Shown here: piece by piece, positions 33,790 through 42,266 of the stretch
How the letters are laid out: each line of letters starts with the position of its first letter
Position numbering within the stretch: the first letter of the stretch is position 1
DNA from: Bacteroidales bacterium
GTDB lineage: Bacteria; Bacteroidota; Bacteroidia; Bacteroidales; UBA932
NCBI GenBank assembly: GCA_017443465.1
Contig: JAFRXO010000051.1
Location: forward strand, 1 to 64,000
Reading direction: 5' to 3'
Length of the DNA: 64,000 bases
The notes under the pieces: model-generated
What the model was told of the DNA's origin: nothing
The model's database searches: none
Seen by the model: only the letters and a program-made list of their open reading frames with translations
Program-made: the position numbers and the translations under genes

Positions 33790-33821
33790 CTAATGTAGGA
33801 ATAAATTTCATCAAAACCAAA
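33790..33821 (-). promoter_or_regulatory. his operon promoter
   Basis: TTTG (33818-33821), a 20-nt spacer and TACATTAG (33790-33797, one mismatch to TAnnTTTG) lie just before the leader peptide. The -33 box overlaps the last codons of argH, so his genes could also receive read-through from the arg operon. Confidence 0.6.
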
Positions 33822-35106
33822 TATTTATCAGGTTTTCCATCCTGGCCTTGATCCTGTCGTTGCACAGGTTCCCTATCGAACCCTGGTGTGTATGCTCCAG
33901 TGTCCCCTTGTAAATGAAGGTCCCGTCCATGATCTCACGGCCCACCTGACGGTAGGCGTCACGAAACGGAACTCCCTCTTCCCGGACACGGCGGTTGACT
34001 TCTTCCACGCTGAATGCCGGACGGTACAACGGATTATCCATCAGGTTCTCCGTCACGTCCATGTTCTTCACCGCATATGCCGCTATGGCAAGGCAGTCCT
34101 TCATTTCAGCGAACATAGGGATGAATATCTCCTTAACCAGCTGCATGTCACGAAAATAGCCGGATGGCAGGTTAGATGTGACCATCCTTATCTGCTCCGG
34201 AATGGAGTTGATCCTGTTGCAATGCGCACGGAGCAGTTCGAAAACATCCGGATTCTTCTTGTGAGGCATGATGCTGGATCCCGTAGTAAGGGAATCCGGG
34301 AGATGGACGAATCCGAAATTCTGGCTGTTGAAAAGGCAGCAGTCCATAGCCATACGGCCCACTGTCTCAGCCACGGAAGCCATTGCAAACGAGATGATTC
34401 TCTCTGTCTTTCCACGGCTCATCTGGGCATATACCGAGTTTACGTCGAGTCCGGCAAAACCCAGGGTGGAAGTAGTCATATCCCTGTCGATCGGAGCCGA
34501 AGAGCCATATCCGGCAGCAGAACCGAGAGGATTGCGGTTAGCCACATTATAAGCCGCATGGAGCAACTCCATGTCATTGCAAAGGCTCTCTGCATATGCT
34601 CCGAACCAGAGGCCGAAAGAGGATGGCATGGCCACCTGCAGATGGGTGTAGCCAGGCATGAGGATGTCCTTGCACTGTTCGCTGCGCTCAATCAGGATGT
34701 CGAAGAGCTCCTTAACGGCATCCCTTACCTTGACCAGTTCGGCACGCGCGAAGAGTTTCAGGTCCACAAGCACCTGGTCATTGCGGGAGCGTCCTGTGTG
34801 CACCTTCTTTCCCACGTCTCCAAGCTTGCTGGTCAGCATGAATTCCACCTGGGAATGGACGTCCTCCACTCCCTCATCGATGGAGAATTCTCCCCGGAGC
34901 GCTTGTGAGTGAAGGGCTTCAAGCTCAGGCAGAAGCACTTCAAGTTCGCTTTCAGCCAGCAGGCCGACTTTTGCGAGCATCTTCACGTGAGCTATGGTCC
35001 CTTCTATGTCATATGGAGCCAGGAACAGGTCCAGTTCCCTGTCTTTTCCGACGGTGAATTTCTCTATCATCCCGTCAAGTTCATAGCCTTTGTCCCAGAG
35101 TTTCAT
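33811..35106 (-). CDS. argH: Argininosuccinate lyase
   Basis: A 431-residue enzyme of the fumarase/aspartase superfamily that splits argininosuccinate into arginine and fumarate. VHTGRSRNDQVLVDLKLF and GYTHLQVAMPSSFGLWF are present. The catalytic signature loop is GSSIMPHKKNPDVFELLRAHCNRI. The length is a little short for the family (about 450-460), as is common in Bacteroidetes. Last arg gene of the operon. Its ATG overlaps argE by 4 nt, and its 3' end contains the his promoter. Confidence 0.95.
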   Translation of the reverse strand: MKLWDKGYELDGMIEKFTVGKDRELDLFLAPYDIEGTIAHVKMLAKVGLLAESELEVLLPELEALHSQALRGEFSIDEGVEDVHSQVEFMLTSKLGDVGKKVHTGRSRNDQVLVDLKLFARAELVKVRDAVKELFDILIERSEQCKDILMPGYTHLQVAMPSSFGLWFGAYAESLCNDMELLHAAYNVANRNPLGSAAGYGSSAPIDRDMTTSTLGFAGLDVNSVYAQMSRGKTERIISFAMASVAETVGRMAMDCCLFNSQNFGFVHLPDSLTTGSSIMPHKKNPDVFELLRAHCNRINSIPEQIRMVTSNLPSGYFRDMQLVKEIFIPMFAEMKDCLAIAAYAVKNMDVTENLMDNPLYRPAFSVEEVNRRVREEGVPFRDAYRQVGREIMDGTFIYKGTLEHTHQGSIGNLCNDRIKARMENLINIWF

Positions 35107-36155
35107 ATCTGCAGATTGTCCAGAAGTTTTACATATGTGTCCGCTCCCTCTTCTATTTCGCTGATTTTGATGAACTCATCAGCCCTGTGAGAGCGTGAGG
35201 ACTCACCGGGTCCTATCTTGAGGCTCGGGAAATCCACCAGGGTCTGGCTGCTGGTAGTGGGTGAGCCGTAACTCTCCAGGCCCAGGGAGCGCCCGCGCAC
35301 CACGACGGGATTGTCCTCGGCGATGTGGGAACTCTTATGCCTCATCGAGCGTGGTTCAACGCTGCATTTTACATTGGCGCGGACGGTGTCCAATATTTCC
35401 TGGTTAGTGTATAGCCCGTTGGGCCTAACATCCACCACGAATTTGCATCCGTCCGGAACGACGTTATGCTGAGTCCCGGCCGAAATCATCGTAACGGTCA
35501 TTTTTACGGGGCCAAGGTATGGGGAAACCTTCGGGAAAGAATAATCCTTGAACCACTGAATGTCTTCGATAGCCCGGTATATCGCATTCACCCCTTCTTC
35601 CCGCGCAGCATGCCCGGAAACGCCTGAGGATAAGCAGTCAAAGACAAGCAGGCCTTTCTCAGCCACAGCCATCTGCATTCCTGTTGGCTCGCCGAAAATG
35701 CCCAATGTCACCTGAGGGAATTCATCCAGGATTATCTCAAGTCCGCCGGGACCGCATATCTCTTCTTCAGCCGTAGCAGTCCATATGAGCCGGTAAGGCT
35801 GTTCGTGTGAGACCAGTTTCTCCCAAGCGGCCAGGAGAGCCACTACACAGCCTCCGTCATCATTGCTTCCAAGTCCATAAATCTTACCGTCTTCGACAGT
35901 CGGGGCGAAAGGATCGCGGGTATAGCTTGCAGCCGGCCGGACAGTATCGATATGTGCATTGAGCATCAGCACTTTCTTTCCGGCATCCTGCGGATTCACA
36001 TCGGCAGAGTCTAGCCACAGGTTGTTTCCCTTACACCTGACAGGGAGGTTACGGGCCTTCAGGCACCCGGCTATCATGGAGGCTACATCCGTCTCTTCCT
36101 TACTGAAGGACGGAATTGCAATCATATTACACAGAAGCTCCAGATAATCGTTCAT
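35103..36155 (-). CDS. argE: Acetylornithine/succinylornithine deacylase (M20 family)
   Basis: A 350-residue metallo-hydrolase with LMLNAHIDTVRPA (first metal His-x-Asp), YGLGSNDDGGCVVALLAAW (bridging Asp), TATAEEEICGPGGLE (catalytic Glu pair) and FGEPTGMQMAVAEKG. It removes the N-acyl group from the ornithine or citrulline intermediate. With the Bacteroidetes-type carbamoyltransferase nearby, the true substrate is likely an N-acyl-citrulline, possibly N-succinyl. 13 nt after argB, 4-nt overlap with argH. Confidence 0.9.
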   Translation of the reverse strand: MNDYLELLCNMIAIPSFSKEETDVASMIAGCLKARNLPVRCKGNNLWLDSADVNPQDAGKKVLMLNAHIDTVRPAASYTRDPFAPTVEDGKIYGLGSNDDGGCVVALLAAWEKLVSHEQPYRLIWTATAEEEICGPGGLEIILDEFPQVTLGIFGEPTGMQMAVAEKGLLVFDCLSSGVSGHAAREEGVNAIYRAIEDIQWFKDYSFPKVSPYLGPVKMTVTMISAGTQHNVVPDGCKFVVDVRPNGLYTNQEILDTVRANVKCSVEPRSMRHKSSHIAEDNPVVVRGRSLGLESYGSPTTSSQTLVDFPSLKIGPGESSRSHRADEFIKISEIEEGADTYVKLLDNLQI

Positions 36156-36168
36156 ATGCGCCTGTATA

Positions 36169-36903
36169 TTAATGAATCAGCGTCTTGCCTATATACACTT
36201 CTCCAACACCTCGGCCCAAGGCTTCAAGGGCATTGTGGATCTTTGGGACCATGCCTCCCGAAACGGCTCCGGATGCCTTCAGGGAAATAAAGGAATCCGA
36301 GTCTATTTCGGGAATCAGGTTTCCGTTGGAGTCGAGGACTCCCTCTTTCTCAAACCGGTATTCAAGGCTTACCCTGTAATATGCTCCGAGCGCCTGGGCG
36401 ACCTCGGCCGCAATGGTGTCGGCGTTGACGTTAAGGAGACAGCCTTTCCCGTCATGGCTCAAGGGGGCTATCACAGGAACCGCGCCTTTGTCCAGGAGAA
36501 GTGACAGCAGGGAGACATCCACTTTGCGGACATCCCCTACATAACCATAATCCACTTCCCCAACCGGACGGCGGTCGCACAGGATGAGATTCAGGTCAGC
36601 CCCGGCAAGCCCTACGGCATTCACCCCGAGTGCCTGAAGCGAGGCTACCAGATTCTTGTTCACCAGCCCTCCGTAAACCATCGTAACTACTTCAAGCATA
36701 GCCGAATCCGTAATCCTGCGCCCTTCGACCATCTTTACCGGAATGCCCATACGCGCGGCAAGGGCGCTTGCAGAACGCCCTCCTCCATGGACAAGCACCT
36801 TGGGTCCCTGAATCGCCGCGAAGTCCTTCAGAAGGGCTGCGCAGGCTTCGGGATCCTCGATAATGGCACCTCCTGCCTTTATGAGCTTCAGGGATTCCAT
36901 CAC
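36169..36903 (-). CDS. argB: N-acyl-glutamate kinase
   Basis: A 244-residue amino-acid kinase fold enzyme that phosphorylates N-acetyl- or N-succinyl-glutamate. It has LKLIKAGGAIIEDPEA (phosphate-binding Lys/Gly), VLVHGGGRSASALAARMG, and the substrate region VNKNLVASLQALGVNAVGLAGADLNLILC. LLNVNADTIAAEVAQALGA matches the conserved ATP/Mg region. No arginine-sensing N-terminal helix is present, so it is probably the arginine-insensitive type. 4-nt overlap with the carbamoyltransferase gene. Confidence 0.93.
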   Translation of the reverse strand: MMESLKLIKAGGAIIEDPEACAALLKDFAAIQGPKVLVHGGGRSASALAARMGIPVKMVEGRRITDSAMLEVVTMVYGGLVNKNLVASLQALGVNAVGLAGADLNLILCDRRPVGEVDYGYVGDVRKVDVSLLSLLLDKGAVPVIAPLSHDGKGCLLNVNADTIAAEVAQALGAYYRVSLEYRFEKEGVLDSNGNLIPEIDSDSFISLKASGAVSGGMVPKIHNALEALGRGVGEVYIGKTLIH

Positions 36904-37850
36904 TGCATATCTTCAAGCATATGTTTCATAACCACCTGGGCCGATACGACGCGGTTCGCAGCTTCAGGAATCACAAGGCTCCGCGGCGAATCGATCACCT
37001 CATCTGTGACAATCACGTTCCGGCGGACCGGGAGGCAATGCATGAAGAAAGCATTGTCAGTGACGTCCATATGCGCCTTGTCAATGGTCCATGAGGAGTC
37101 CCTGCATATGTTCCGGCCGTATGGTTTGGTGCTCGACCAGTTCTTGGCATAGACGAAGTCCGCCCCTTCAAGGGCCTTCATCTGGTCGTATTCTATATTG
37201 GCATTCCCGGCGAAACGGGGATCCAGTTCATATCCCTCAGGATGGGTTATCACCAGGTCCACATCGGCGGCATTCATCCATTCCGCGAAAGAATTCGGGA
37301 CTGCCTGGGGAAGGCACTTTGGATGGGGAGCCCAGCTGAGGACCACTTTCGGGCGTTTATTAGTCCGGTGCTCTTCGATAGTGATAAGGTCGGCGAAAGC
37401 CTGGCAGGGATGAACCGTGGCAGATTCCAGGCTGATAACCGGCTTGCCGCTGTACTCTATGAATTGCTTAAGAATAGTCTCGTTGTAGTCGAATTCCATG
37501 TCCTTGAGGCCGGCGAAGGAACGCACCCCTATGATGTCGCAATAGCTTCCGATAACCGGGATAGCTTCGCGGAGGTGTTCGCTCTTGTCTGAGTCCATCA
37601 CTACCCCCATTCCGGTCTCCAGCTTCCAGCTGTCCCCGTTCACATTGAGGACGATCGGATTCATCCCCAGGTTCAGGGCGGCTTTCTGGCTGCTCAGGCG
37701 GGTACGGAGACTGTTGTTGAAGAATACAAGGACTATGGTGCGGTTGGCGCCCAGATGCTTCCATCCGAACGGATTGGCCTTAACTTCAAGCGCCTCTTTG
37801 AGTGCGGCACCGAGATCGCCGATGTCCTGCACATGGAAAAATGATTTCAT
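36900..37850 (-). CDS. argF': N-succinylornithine/N-acetylornithine carbamoyltransferase
   Basis: A 316-residue transcarbamylase. The carbamoyl-phosphate loop FFNNSLRTRLSSQKAALNLG replaces the S-x-R-T-R of ordinary OTCases. PVISLESATVHPCQAFADLITIEEH and FMHCLPVRRNVIVTDEVIDSP are as in the Bacteroides enzyme shown to use N-succinylornithine. The pathway therefore carbamoylates an acylated ornithine, and deacylation (argE) comes later. 4-nt overlaps with argD and argB. Confidence 0.9.
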   Translation of the reverse strand: MKSFFHVQDIGDLGAALKEALEVKANPFGWKHLGANRTIVLVFFNNSLRTRLSSQKAALNLGMNPIVLNVNGDSWKLETGMGVVMDSDKSEHLREAIPVIGSYCDIIGVRSFAGLKDMEFDYNETILKQFIEYSGKPVISLESATVHPCQAFADLITIEEHRTNKRPKVVLSWAPHPKCLPQAVPNSFAEWMNAADVDLVITHPEGYELDPRFAGNANIEYDQMKALEGADFVYAKNWSSTKPYGRNICRDSSWTIDKAHMDVTDNAFFMHCLPVRRNVIVTDEVIDSPRSLVIPEAANRVVSAQVVMKHMLEDMQ

Positions 37851-38968
37851 ATTACCTCGTCCAATGCGTTTATGAATGCCCCTGCCTGCTCTTTGGTAAG
37901 AGTAAGAGGAGCCAGAAGCCGTATCATGTTGTTCCCGGCAACTCCGGTGAAAATATGCTTATCGTAAAGGAGGGCTTTGCGGATTGGGGCAACGCTGCAG
38001 TTGAATTCGATTCCGAGCATTAATCCCCTGCCCCTGATGTCACTTACACAGCTCTTCACAGGGATGTTTTCCTTGAGGTAATTACCCACATTCAAAGCAT
38101 TGTCAATCAGCGACTCCTTCTCTATTATCTCCAGAACGGCTATAGCGCAGGCCATAGCCAGGTAATTACCTCCGAACGTAGTTCCCAAACGGCCCTTGAC
38201 GGCCTCGAATTCTGGGGAAAGGAGGATTCCTCCGCAAGGGAAACCATTTGCAATTCCCTTACCCATGGTGATGATATCCGGCTTGATTCCGTTCCACTGG
38301 TGCGCGAAGAATTTCCCGGTGCGCCCGTATCCGCTCTGGACTTCATCCAGGACCAGGACAGCCCCGTACTTTGTACAGAGGGAACGAAGTTCCTTCATGA
38401 ATCCGTCATCGGGAACATTGATTCCCCCGCATCCTTGGATTCCCTCGATTATCACTCCGGCTACATCTCCTTTAGCGAGTTCAGATTCAACCGCTTCCGC
38501 ATCGTTAAGGTTGCAGAAGGTAACCTTATGGACGGCATTGAAAGGAGAAACTATGGAGGGATTGTCAGTAGCTGCTACCGCTCCGGAGGTACGTCCGTGG
38601 AAGCTCTTCCGGAAGGCGATGATGCGGTCCTTCCCCGTATGGAAGGATGCCATCTTCAATGCATTCTCATTTGACTCCGCTCCGGAATTGTCCAGGAAAA
38701 GGCTGTAATCCGGATAGCCGCAGGCCTCGCCGAGCATATGCGCGAGCTTTTCCTGAAGCGGGTTGCGGACGCTGTTGGAATAGAATCCAATTCGCTCAGC
38801 CTGCTCCTTCAGTGCAGCAGTATAATGCGGATGGCAGTGGCCGACCGAGATCACGGCATGTCCCCCGTAAAGGTCGAGGTACTCCTTACCCTTGTCATCC
38901 CATATGGTGCAGCCGCTGGCTTTTACCGGGGTGACATCGAAAAGTGAATATACGTCAAACAGTTCCAT
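37847..38968 (-). CDS. argD: Acyl-ornithine aminotransferase
   Basis: A 373-residue class III PLP aminotransferase. DLYGGHAVISVGHCHPHYTAALKEQ begins the fold. VLVLDEVQSGYGRTGKFFAHQWNGIKPDIITMGKGIANGFPCGG holds the cofactor Asp and the Schiff-base Lys in TMGKGI. GAESNENALKMASFHTGKDRIIAFRKSFHGRT binds the phosphate. It converts N-acyl-glutamate semialdehyde to N-acyl-ornithine. 3 nt after argC, 4-nt overlap with the carbamoyltransferase. Confidence 0.94.
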   Translation of the reverse strand: MELFDVYSLFDVTPVKASGCTIWDDKGKEYLDLYGGHAVISVGHCHPHYTAALKEQAERIGFYSNSVRNPLQEKLAHMLGEACGYPDYSLFLDNSGAESNENALKMASFHTGKDRIIAFRKSFHGRTSGAVAATDNPSIVSPFNAVHKVTFCNLNDAEAVESELAKGDVAGVIIEGIQGCGGINVPDDGFMKELRSLCTKYGAVLVLDEVQSGYGRTGKFFAHQWNGIKPDIITMGKGIANGFPCGGILLSPEFEAVKGRLGTTFGGNYLAMACAIAVLEIIEKESLIDNALNVGNYLKENIPVKSCVSDIRGRGLMLGIEFNCSVAPIRKALLYDKHIFTGVAGNNMIRLLAPLTLTKEQAGAFINALDEVI

Positions 38969-38971
38969 AGG

Positions 38972-39937
38972 TTACCATCTGTTGGCTTTCAGGCGGAGGC
39001 CTGCATCCTCGGCCAAGCCGAAGATAATGTTCATATTCTGCACAGCCTGCCCGGAGGCCCCCTTGCAGAGATTGTCTATCATGCTTATAACGTGGAGTTT
39101 CCGTCCGTATTTCCGGACATAGAGCACGGCTTTGTTAGTTCCCACAACCATCTTCATGTCAGGATTGGAATCCACGACAAGGGTAAACGGTTCTCCGGAG
39201 TAATAGTCCTTGTACAATGCAACCGCCTCCTCTTCGTCGAGGGGACAGTCGAAATATGCAGACACTGTGATGCCGCGGGGAAAATCACCCCGCACCGGCA
39301 CGAAATTGATGTCGCCGCACCAAGAAGGCGAAAGGGTTTTCAATGTCTCGCAGACCTCTCCGAGATGCTGATGGGTAAATGCCTTGTAGATTGAAAGGTT
39401 TCCGCTGCGCCAGCTGAAGTGGGTGGTCTCCTGAGGCTTCTGGCCTGCCCCGGTGGAGCCGGTAATTCCTGTCACATGCACCTCAGGAAGGATTCCAGCC
39501 TTCGCTGCAGGCAGAAGGGCAAGCTGGATCGCTGTGGCGAAACAGCCGGGATTGGCTATATGGGAGGCTTTGCGGATCTTGTCCCGGAACGCCTCCGGGA
39601 GACCGTACACAAAGTCCTCAGCATCTGCATGAAGACGGTAATCGTTGCTCAGGTCGATGATCTTTCCTTTGAATTCCGGGGGGAAAGAGGCAACTGCCGC
39701 CTTGGATTTTCCGTGTCCCGAGCAGAGGAAAACCACATCCACGTCACACACCGGAGCATCGTCACAGAAATGAAGGTCCGTCTCCCCTACCAGATCGGCA
39801 TGGGCTGTCCAGACCGGTTCTCCGGCATGGGAAGAACTCTGTGCAAAGGAAACCTCAGCCTCCGGATGATTCAGGAGGATGCGGATCAGTTCTCCGGCAG
39901 TATAGCCGGCCGCTCCTATTATCCCTACGCGGATCAT
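38972..39937 (-). CDS. argC: N-acyl-gamma-glutamyl-phosphate reductase
   Basis: A 321-residue NADP-dependent reductase. The Rossmann start is VGIIGAAGYTAGELIRILLNHPEAEV, and the catalytic Cys is in SHIANPGCFATAIQLALLPAAKAGI. HQHLGEVCETL and VPVRGDFPRGITVSAYF give the conserved His and substrate contacts. It reduces the acyl-glutamyl phosphate made by ArgB. The ATG overlaps the argG stop by 4 nt. Confidence 0.95.
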   Translation of the reverse strand: MIRVGIIGAAGYTAGELIRILLNHPEAEVSFAQSSSHAGEPVWTAHADLVGETDLHFCDDAPVCDVDVVFLCSGHGKSKAAVASFPPEFKGKIIDLSNDYRLHADAEDFVYGLPEAFRDKIRKASHIANPGCFATAIQLALLPAAKAGILPEVHVTGITGSTGAGQKPQETTHFSWRSGNLSIYKAFTHQHLGEVCETLKTLSPSWCGDINFVPVRGDFPRGITVSAYFDCPLDEEEAVALYKDYYSGEPFTLVVDSNPDMKMVVGTNKAVLYVRKYGRKLHVISMIDNLCKGASGQAVQNMNIIFGLAEDAGLRLKANRW

Positions 39938-41694
39938 ATCTTACCGGCTTCTTCAGGGTGGGCGGCGTAATAGACCCTCAGAGGAGTCGAGGAGACTTTG
40001 ATGAAGCCCTTGGCGTCATCTGCAGTCCAGCCTTTCTGCATCTCTCCGTATTCACCTAACTTACTCTTAACCAGGTCATCCGGGCTGTCCACACCGACTG
40101 TTTCGAAGCCATATGGGCGCATCAGCATGGTGACAGTTCCGTTGACGTTGCGCTGGCTGCTTTCCAGCATGGCCTCGATGTCACGCATCACCGGCTCCAT
40201 GTACTGGCTCTCATGGAGGAACATTCCGTACCAGTTCCCGACCTGGTCTTTCCAATACTGCTGCCACTTGCTTAGAGTGAATTTCTCAAGGAACTTGTGG
40301 GCAGCGATTATGAGCATCGGGGCGGCGGCCTCAAAGCCGACACGTCCTTTGATGCCGATGATAGTATCTCCTACGTGCATATCACGGCCTATCCCGTATG
40401 GGGCAGCCAGCGATTCTACTTTCTGGATGGCTTTCACCTTGTCGTCGAAAGTCTCTCCGTTCACTCCGGTGAGTTCTCCCTTTGTGAACTGCAGGGATAT
40501 GGTTTCGGTTCCTTCCTTCTTAACCTGCTTTAAATAAGCACTTTCCGGAAGCCCCTGCTTGGAATCCAGGATCTCGCCTCCGCATATGGACGTACCCCAG
40601 AGCCCGACATTGTAGGAGTATTTGAGCTTCTTGAAGTCGGCGGGGAAACCGTGACGGTTGAGATACTCGGTCTCGAACTCGCGGCTCAGGGCCATGTCAC
40701 GGGTAAGGGTGATGATCTCAACTCCTGGAGCCGCTACGAGGAAGGTCATGTCGAAACGGACCTGGTCGTTGCCGGCACCGGTAGAACCGTGGGCAATGGC
40801 ATCCGCACCTATTTCCTTGGCATAGCGAGCTATCGCCATGGCCTGGAAGATACGCTCAGAGGAAACCGAGATGGGATAGGTCCCGCCGCGGAGGACATTT
40901 CCGTAAACCATGAAGCGGATACTCTTGTCATAGTACTCCTGCTGGACGTCGAGGGTGACGTATTTCACCGCACCTAGCTTGTAGGCGTTCTCCTCATTGG
41001 TCTTGAGCTGTTCCGCGCTGAAACCTCCTGTGTTTACGCAGGCAGCATAGACCTCGTACCCGTGCTTTGTAAGGTACATCACATTGAATGATGTGTCCAG
41101 CCCGCCGCTGTAGGCCACTACTACCTTCTTTTTCTTGCTCTGGGAAGTTCCGAGGGCCTGCCACGAAGGATCGAACAGCATTCCGGTACAGAGGCAGCGG
41201 GTGTAGTTGTTACGGCAGAGGATGTCGTAATTGACGCAACTCTCGCAGCCCTTCCAGAAAATTGGATCGGTAGTCAGATCTGTAAACGTCACCGGATGGT
41301 AACCCAGCTCGGTGTTGATCTTCATTACGGCCGCACCGGTAGTGAGACCGAAAATCTTTGCACCCGGGAACTTCTTCTGGGACAGTTCGAAAGCGGCCTT
41401 CTTGATCCGTTTCGCGATTCCCATTCCACGGTATTCCGACTTTACGATCAAGCCGGAATTGGCCACGAATTTCTCATGCTCCCAGCTCTCGATGTAGCAA
41501 AAGCCGACGAATTTGTCACCGTCCATGGCGATGATCGCCTTCCCCTCCCTGATTTTCTTCGTGACATATGCAGGGTCACGTTTTGCGATACCGGTTCCGC
41601 GCACTTTCGCGGCTTCTTCGATGGTATGCAGGATTTCATCTACATAGGCGACGTGCTTCTCCGAAGCAACCTCAACGATAATATTGTCACTCAT
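39934..41694 (-). CDS. argG: GNAT acyltransferase fused to argininosuccinate synthase
   Basis: A 586-residue two-domain protein. Residues about 1-180 are a GNAT domain with the acyl-CoA loop VKSEYRGMGIAKRIKKAAF and a Cys-rich end (GCESCVNYDILC ... RCLCTGMLFDP). Residues about 188-586 are argininosuccinate synthase with the PP-loop VVVAYSGGLDTSFNVMYL, HGSTGAGNDQVRFDM and the GRDMHVGDTIIGIKGRVGFEAAAP region. In other Bacteroidetes the GNAT is usually a separate neighbouring gene and is the candidate first enzyme (N-acyl-glutamate synthase). Here the first and penultimate steps would be in one chain. 19 nt after argR. Confidence 0.92.
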   Translation of the reverse strand: MSDNIIVEVASEKHVAYVDEILHTIEEAAKVRGTGIAKRDPAYVTKKIREGKAIIAMDGDKFVGFCYIESWEHEKFVANSGLIVKSEYRGMGIAKRIKKAAFELSQKKFPGAKIFGLTTGAAVMKINTELGYHPVTFTDLTTDPIFWKGCESCVNYDILCRNNYTRCLCTGMLFDPSWQALGTSQSKKKKVVVAYSGGLDTSFNVMYLTKHGYEVYAACVNTGGFSAEQLKTNEENAYKLGAVKYVTLDVQQEYYDKSIRFMVYGNVLRGGTYPISVSSERIFQAMAIARYAKEIGADAIAHGSTGAGNDQVRFDMTFLVAAPGVEIITLTRDMALSREFETEYLNRHGFPADFKKLKYSYNVGLWGTSICGGEILDSKQGLPESAYLKQVKKEGTETISLQFTKGELTGVNGETFDDKVKAIQKVESLAAPYGIGRDMHVGDTIIGIKGRVGFEAAAPMLIIAAHKFLEKFTLSKWQQYWKDQVGNWYGMFLHESQYMEPVMRDIEAMLESSQRNVNGTVTMLMRPYGFETVGVDSPDDLVKSKLGEYGEMQKGWTADDAKGFIKVSSTPLRVYYAAHPEEAGKI

Positions 41695-41713
41695 ATGCTA
41701 AGTTTGGTTTATT

Positions 41714-42184
41714 CTATGCTATTATTTTCTCTTCTATTCCCGGGATGACCGACCCAAGGCTGTCCAGGACCTGGGTATTCTTGTAAAGCGGACGCGAAAT
41801 CAGCAGGAGGGTATCATCTCCCGCAATGGTCCCTGCGACCTCTCTCAGGCTCGCGGCGTCGATCAGAGATGCTATGAAATTGGCATAGCCGGGCCTTGTC
41901 CTGATGACACAGAAAGTTCCGAGGAACTCGATGCTGTCTATGCCTCCGGCGCCGGATGTGGCCGCCATCCTCCCCGGATCATCGTTTGCCACAACATAGC
42001 TGTAGCCCTTTCCGGGGACATGACGCTTGACAATCCCAAGCTCCCTGAGGTCACGGGACAGGGTGGCCTGTGTCGCCTTGATTCCGAGTTCTCCGACCTT
42101 TGCCTGGAGTTCTTCCTGGCTCTGGACGTTCTCCCTCGAAATCAGCGAGCGGATTATCCTTTGTCTCTCAGTCTTGTCGATCAT
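41714..42184 (-). CDS. argR: Arginine repressor
   Basis: A 156-residue regulator. The N-terminal winged helix has VGELGIKATQATLSRDLRELGIVKRH (the SRDLREL motif of ArgR/AhrC). The C-terminal oligomerisation and arginine-binding domain has FLGTFCVIRTRPGYANFIASLIDAA and GTIAGDDTLLLISR (Asp pair contacting arginine). First gene of the arg operon, with ARG-box-like sites over its promoter, so autoregulation is likely. It should also control carAB. Confidence 0.94.
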   Translation of the reverse strand: MIDKTERQRIIRSLISRENVQSQEELQAKVGELGIKATQATLSRDLRELGIVKRHVPGKGYSYVVANDDPGRMAATSGAGGIDSIEFLGTFCVIRTRPGYANFIASLIDAASLREVAGTIAGDDTLLLISRPLYKNTQVLDSLGSVIPGIEEKIIA

Positions 42185-42213
42185 ATACCTTGATTAATTA
42201 TATTAAGCCGAGA

Positions 42214-42266
42214 CAAAACTACGCATAAATATTCACATATGCAAATAATTTATGAATATTTATTCA
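42214..42266 (-). promoter_or_regulatory. argR-argG operon promoter covered by ARG boxes
   Basis: On the minus strand TTTG (42242-42245), 20 nt, TAGTTTTG (42214-42221) is a perfect promoter. CGCATAAATATTCA (42222-42235) fills the spacer, and TGAATATTTATTCA (42253-42266), a perfect 14-bp palindrome equal to the ARG-box core, lies just upstream at the 3' end of carB. ArgR binding would block the promoter. Confidence 0.78.

Noticed and set aside
33886-34908. 340-codon plus-strand frame over argH
   Set aside because: Antisense shadow of argH; the real gene is on the minus strand with the MPHKKNP signature.
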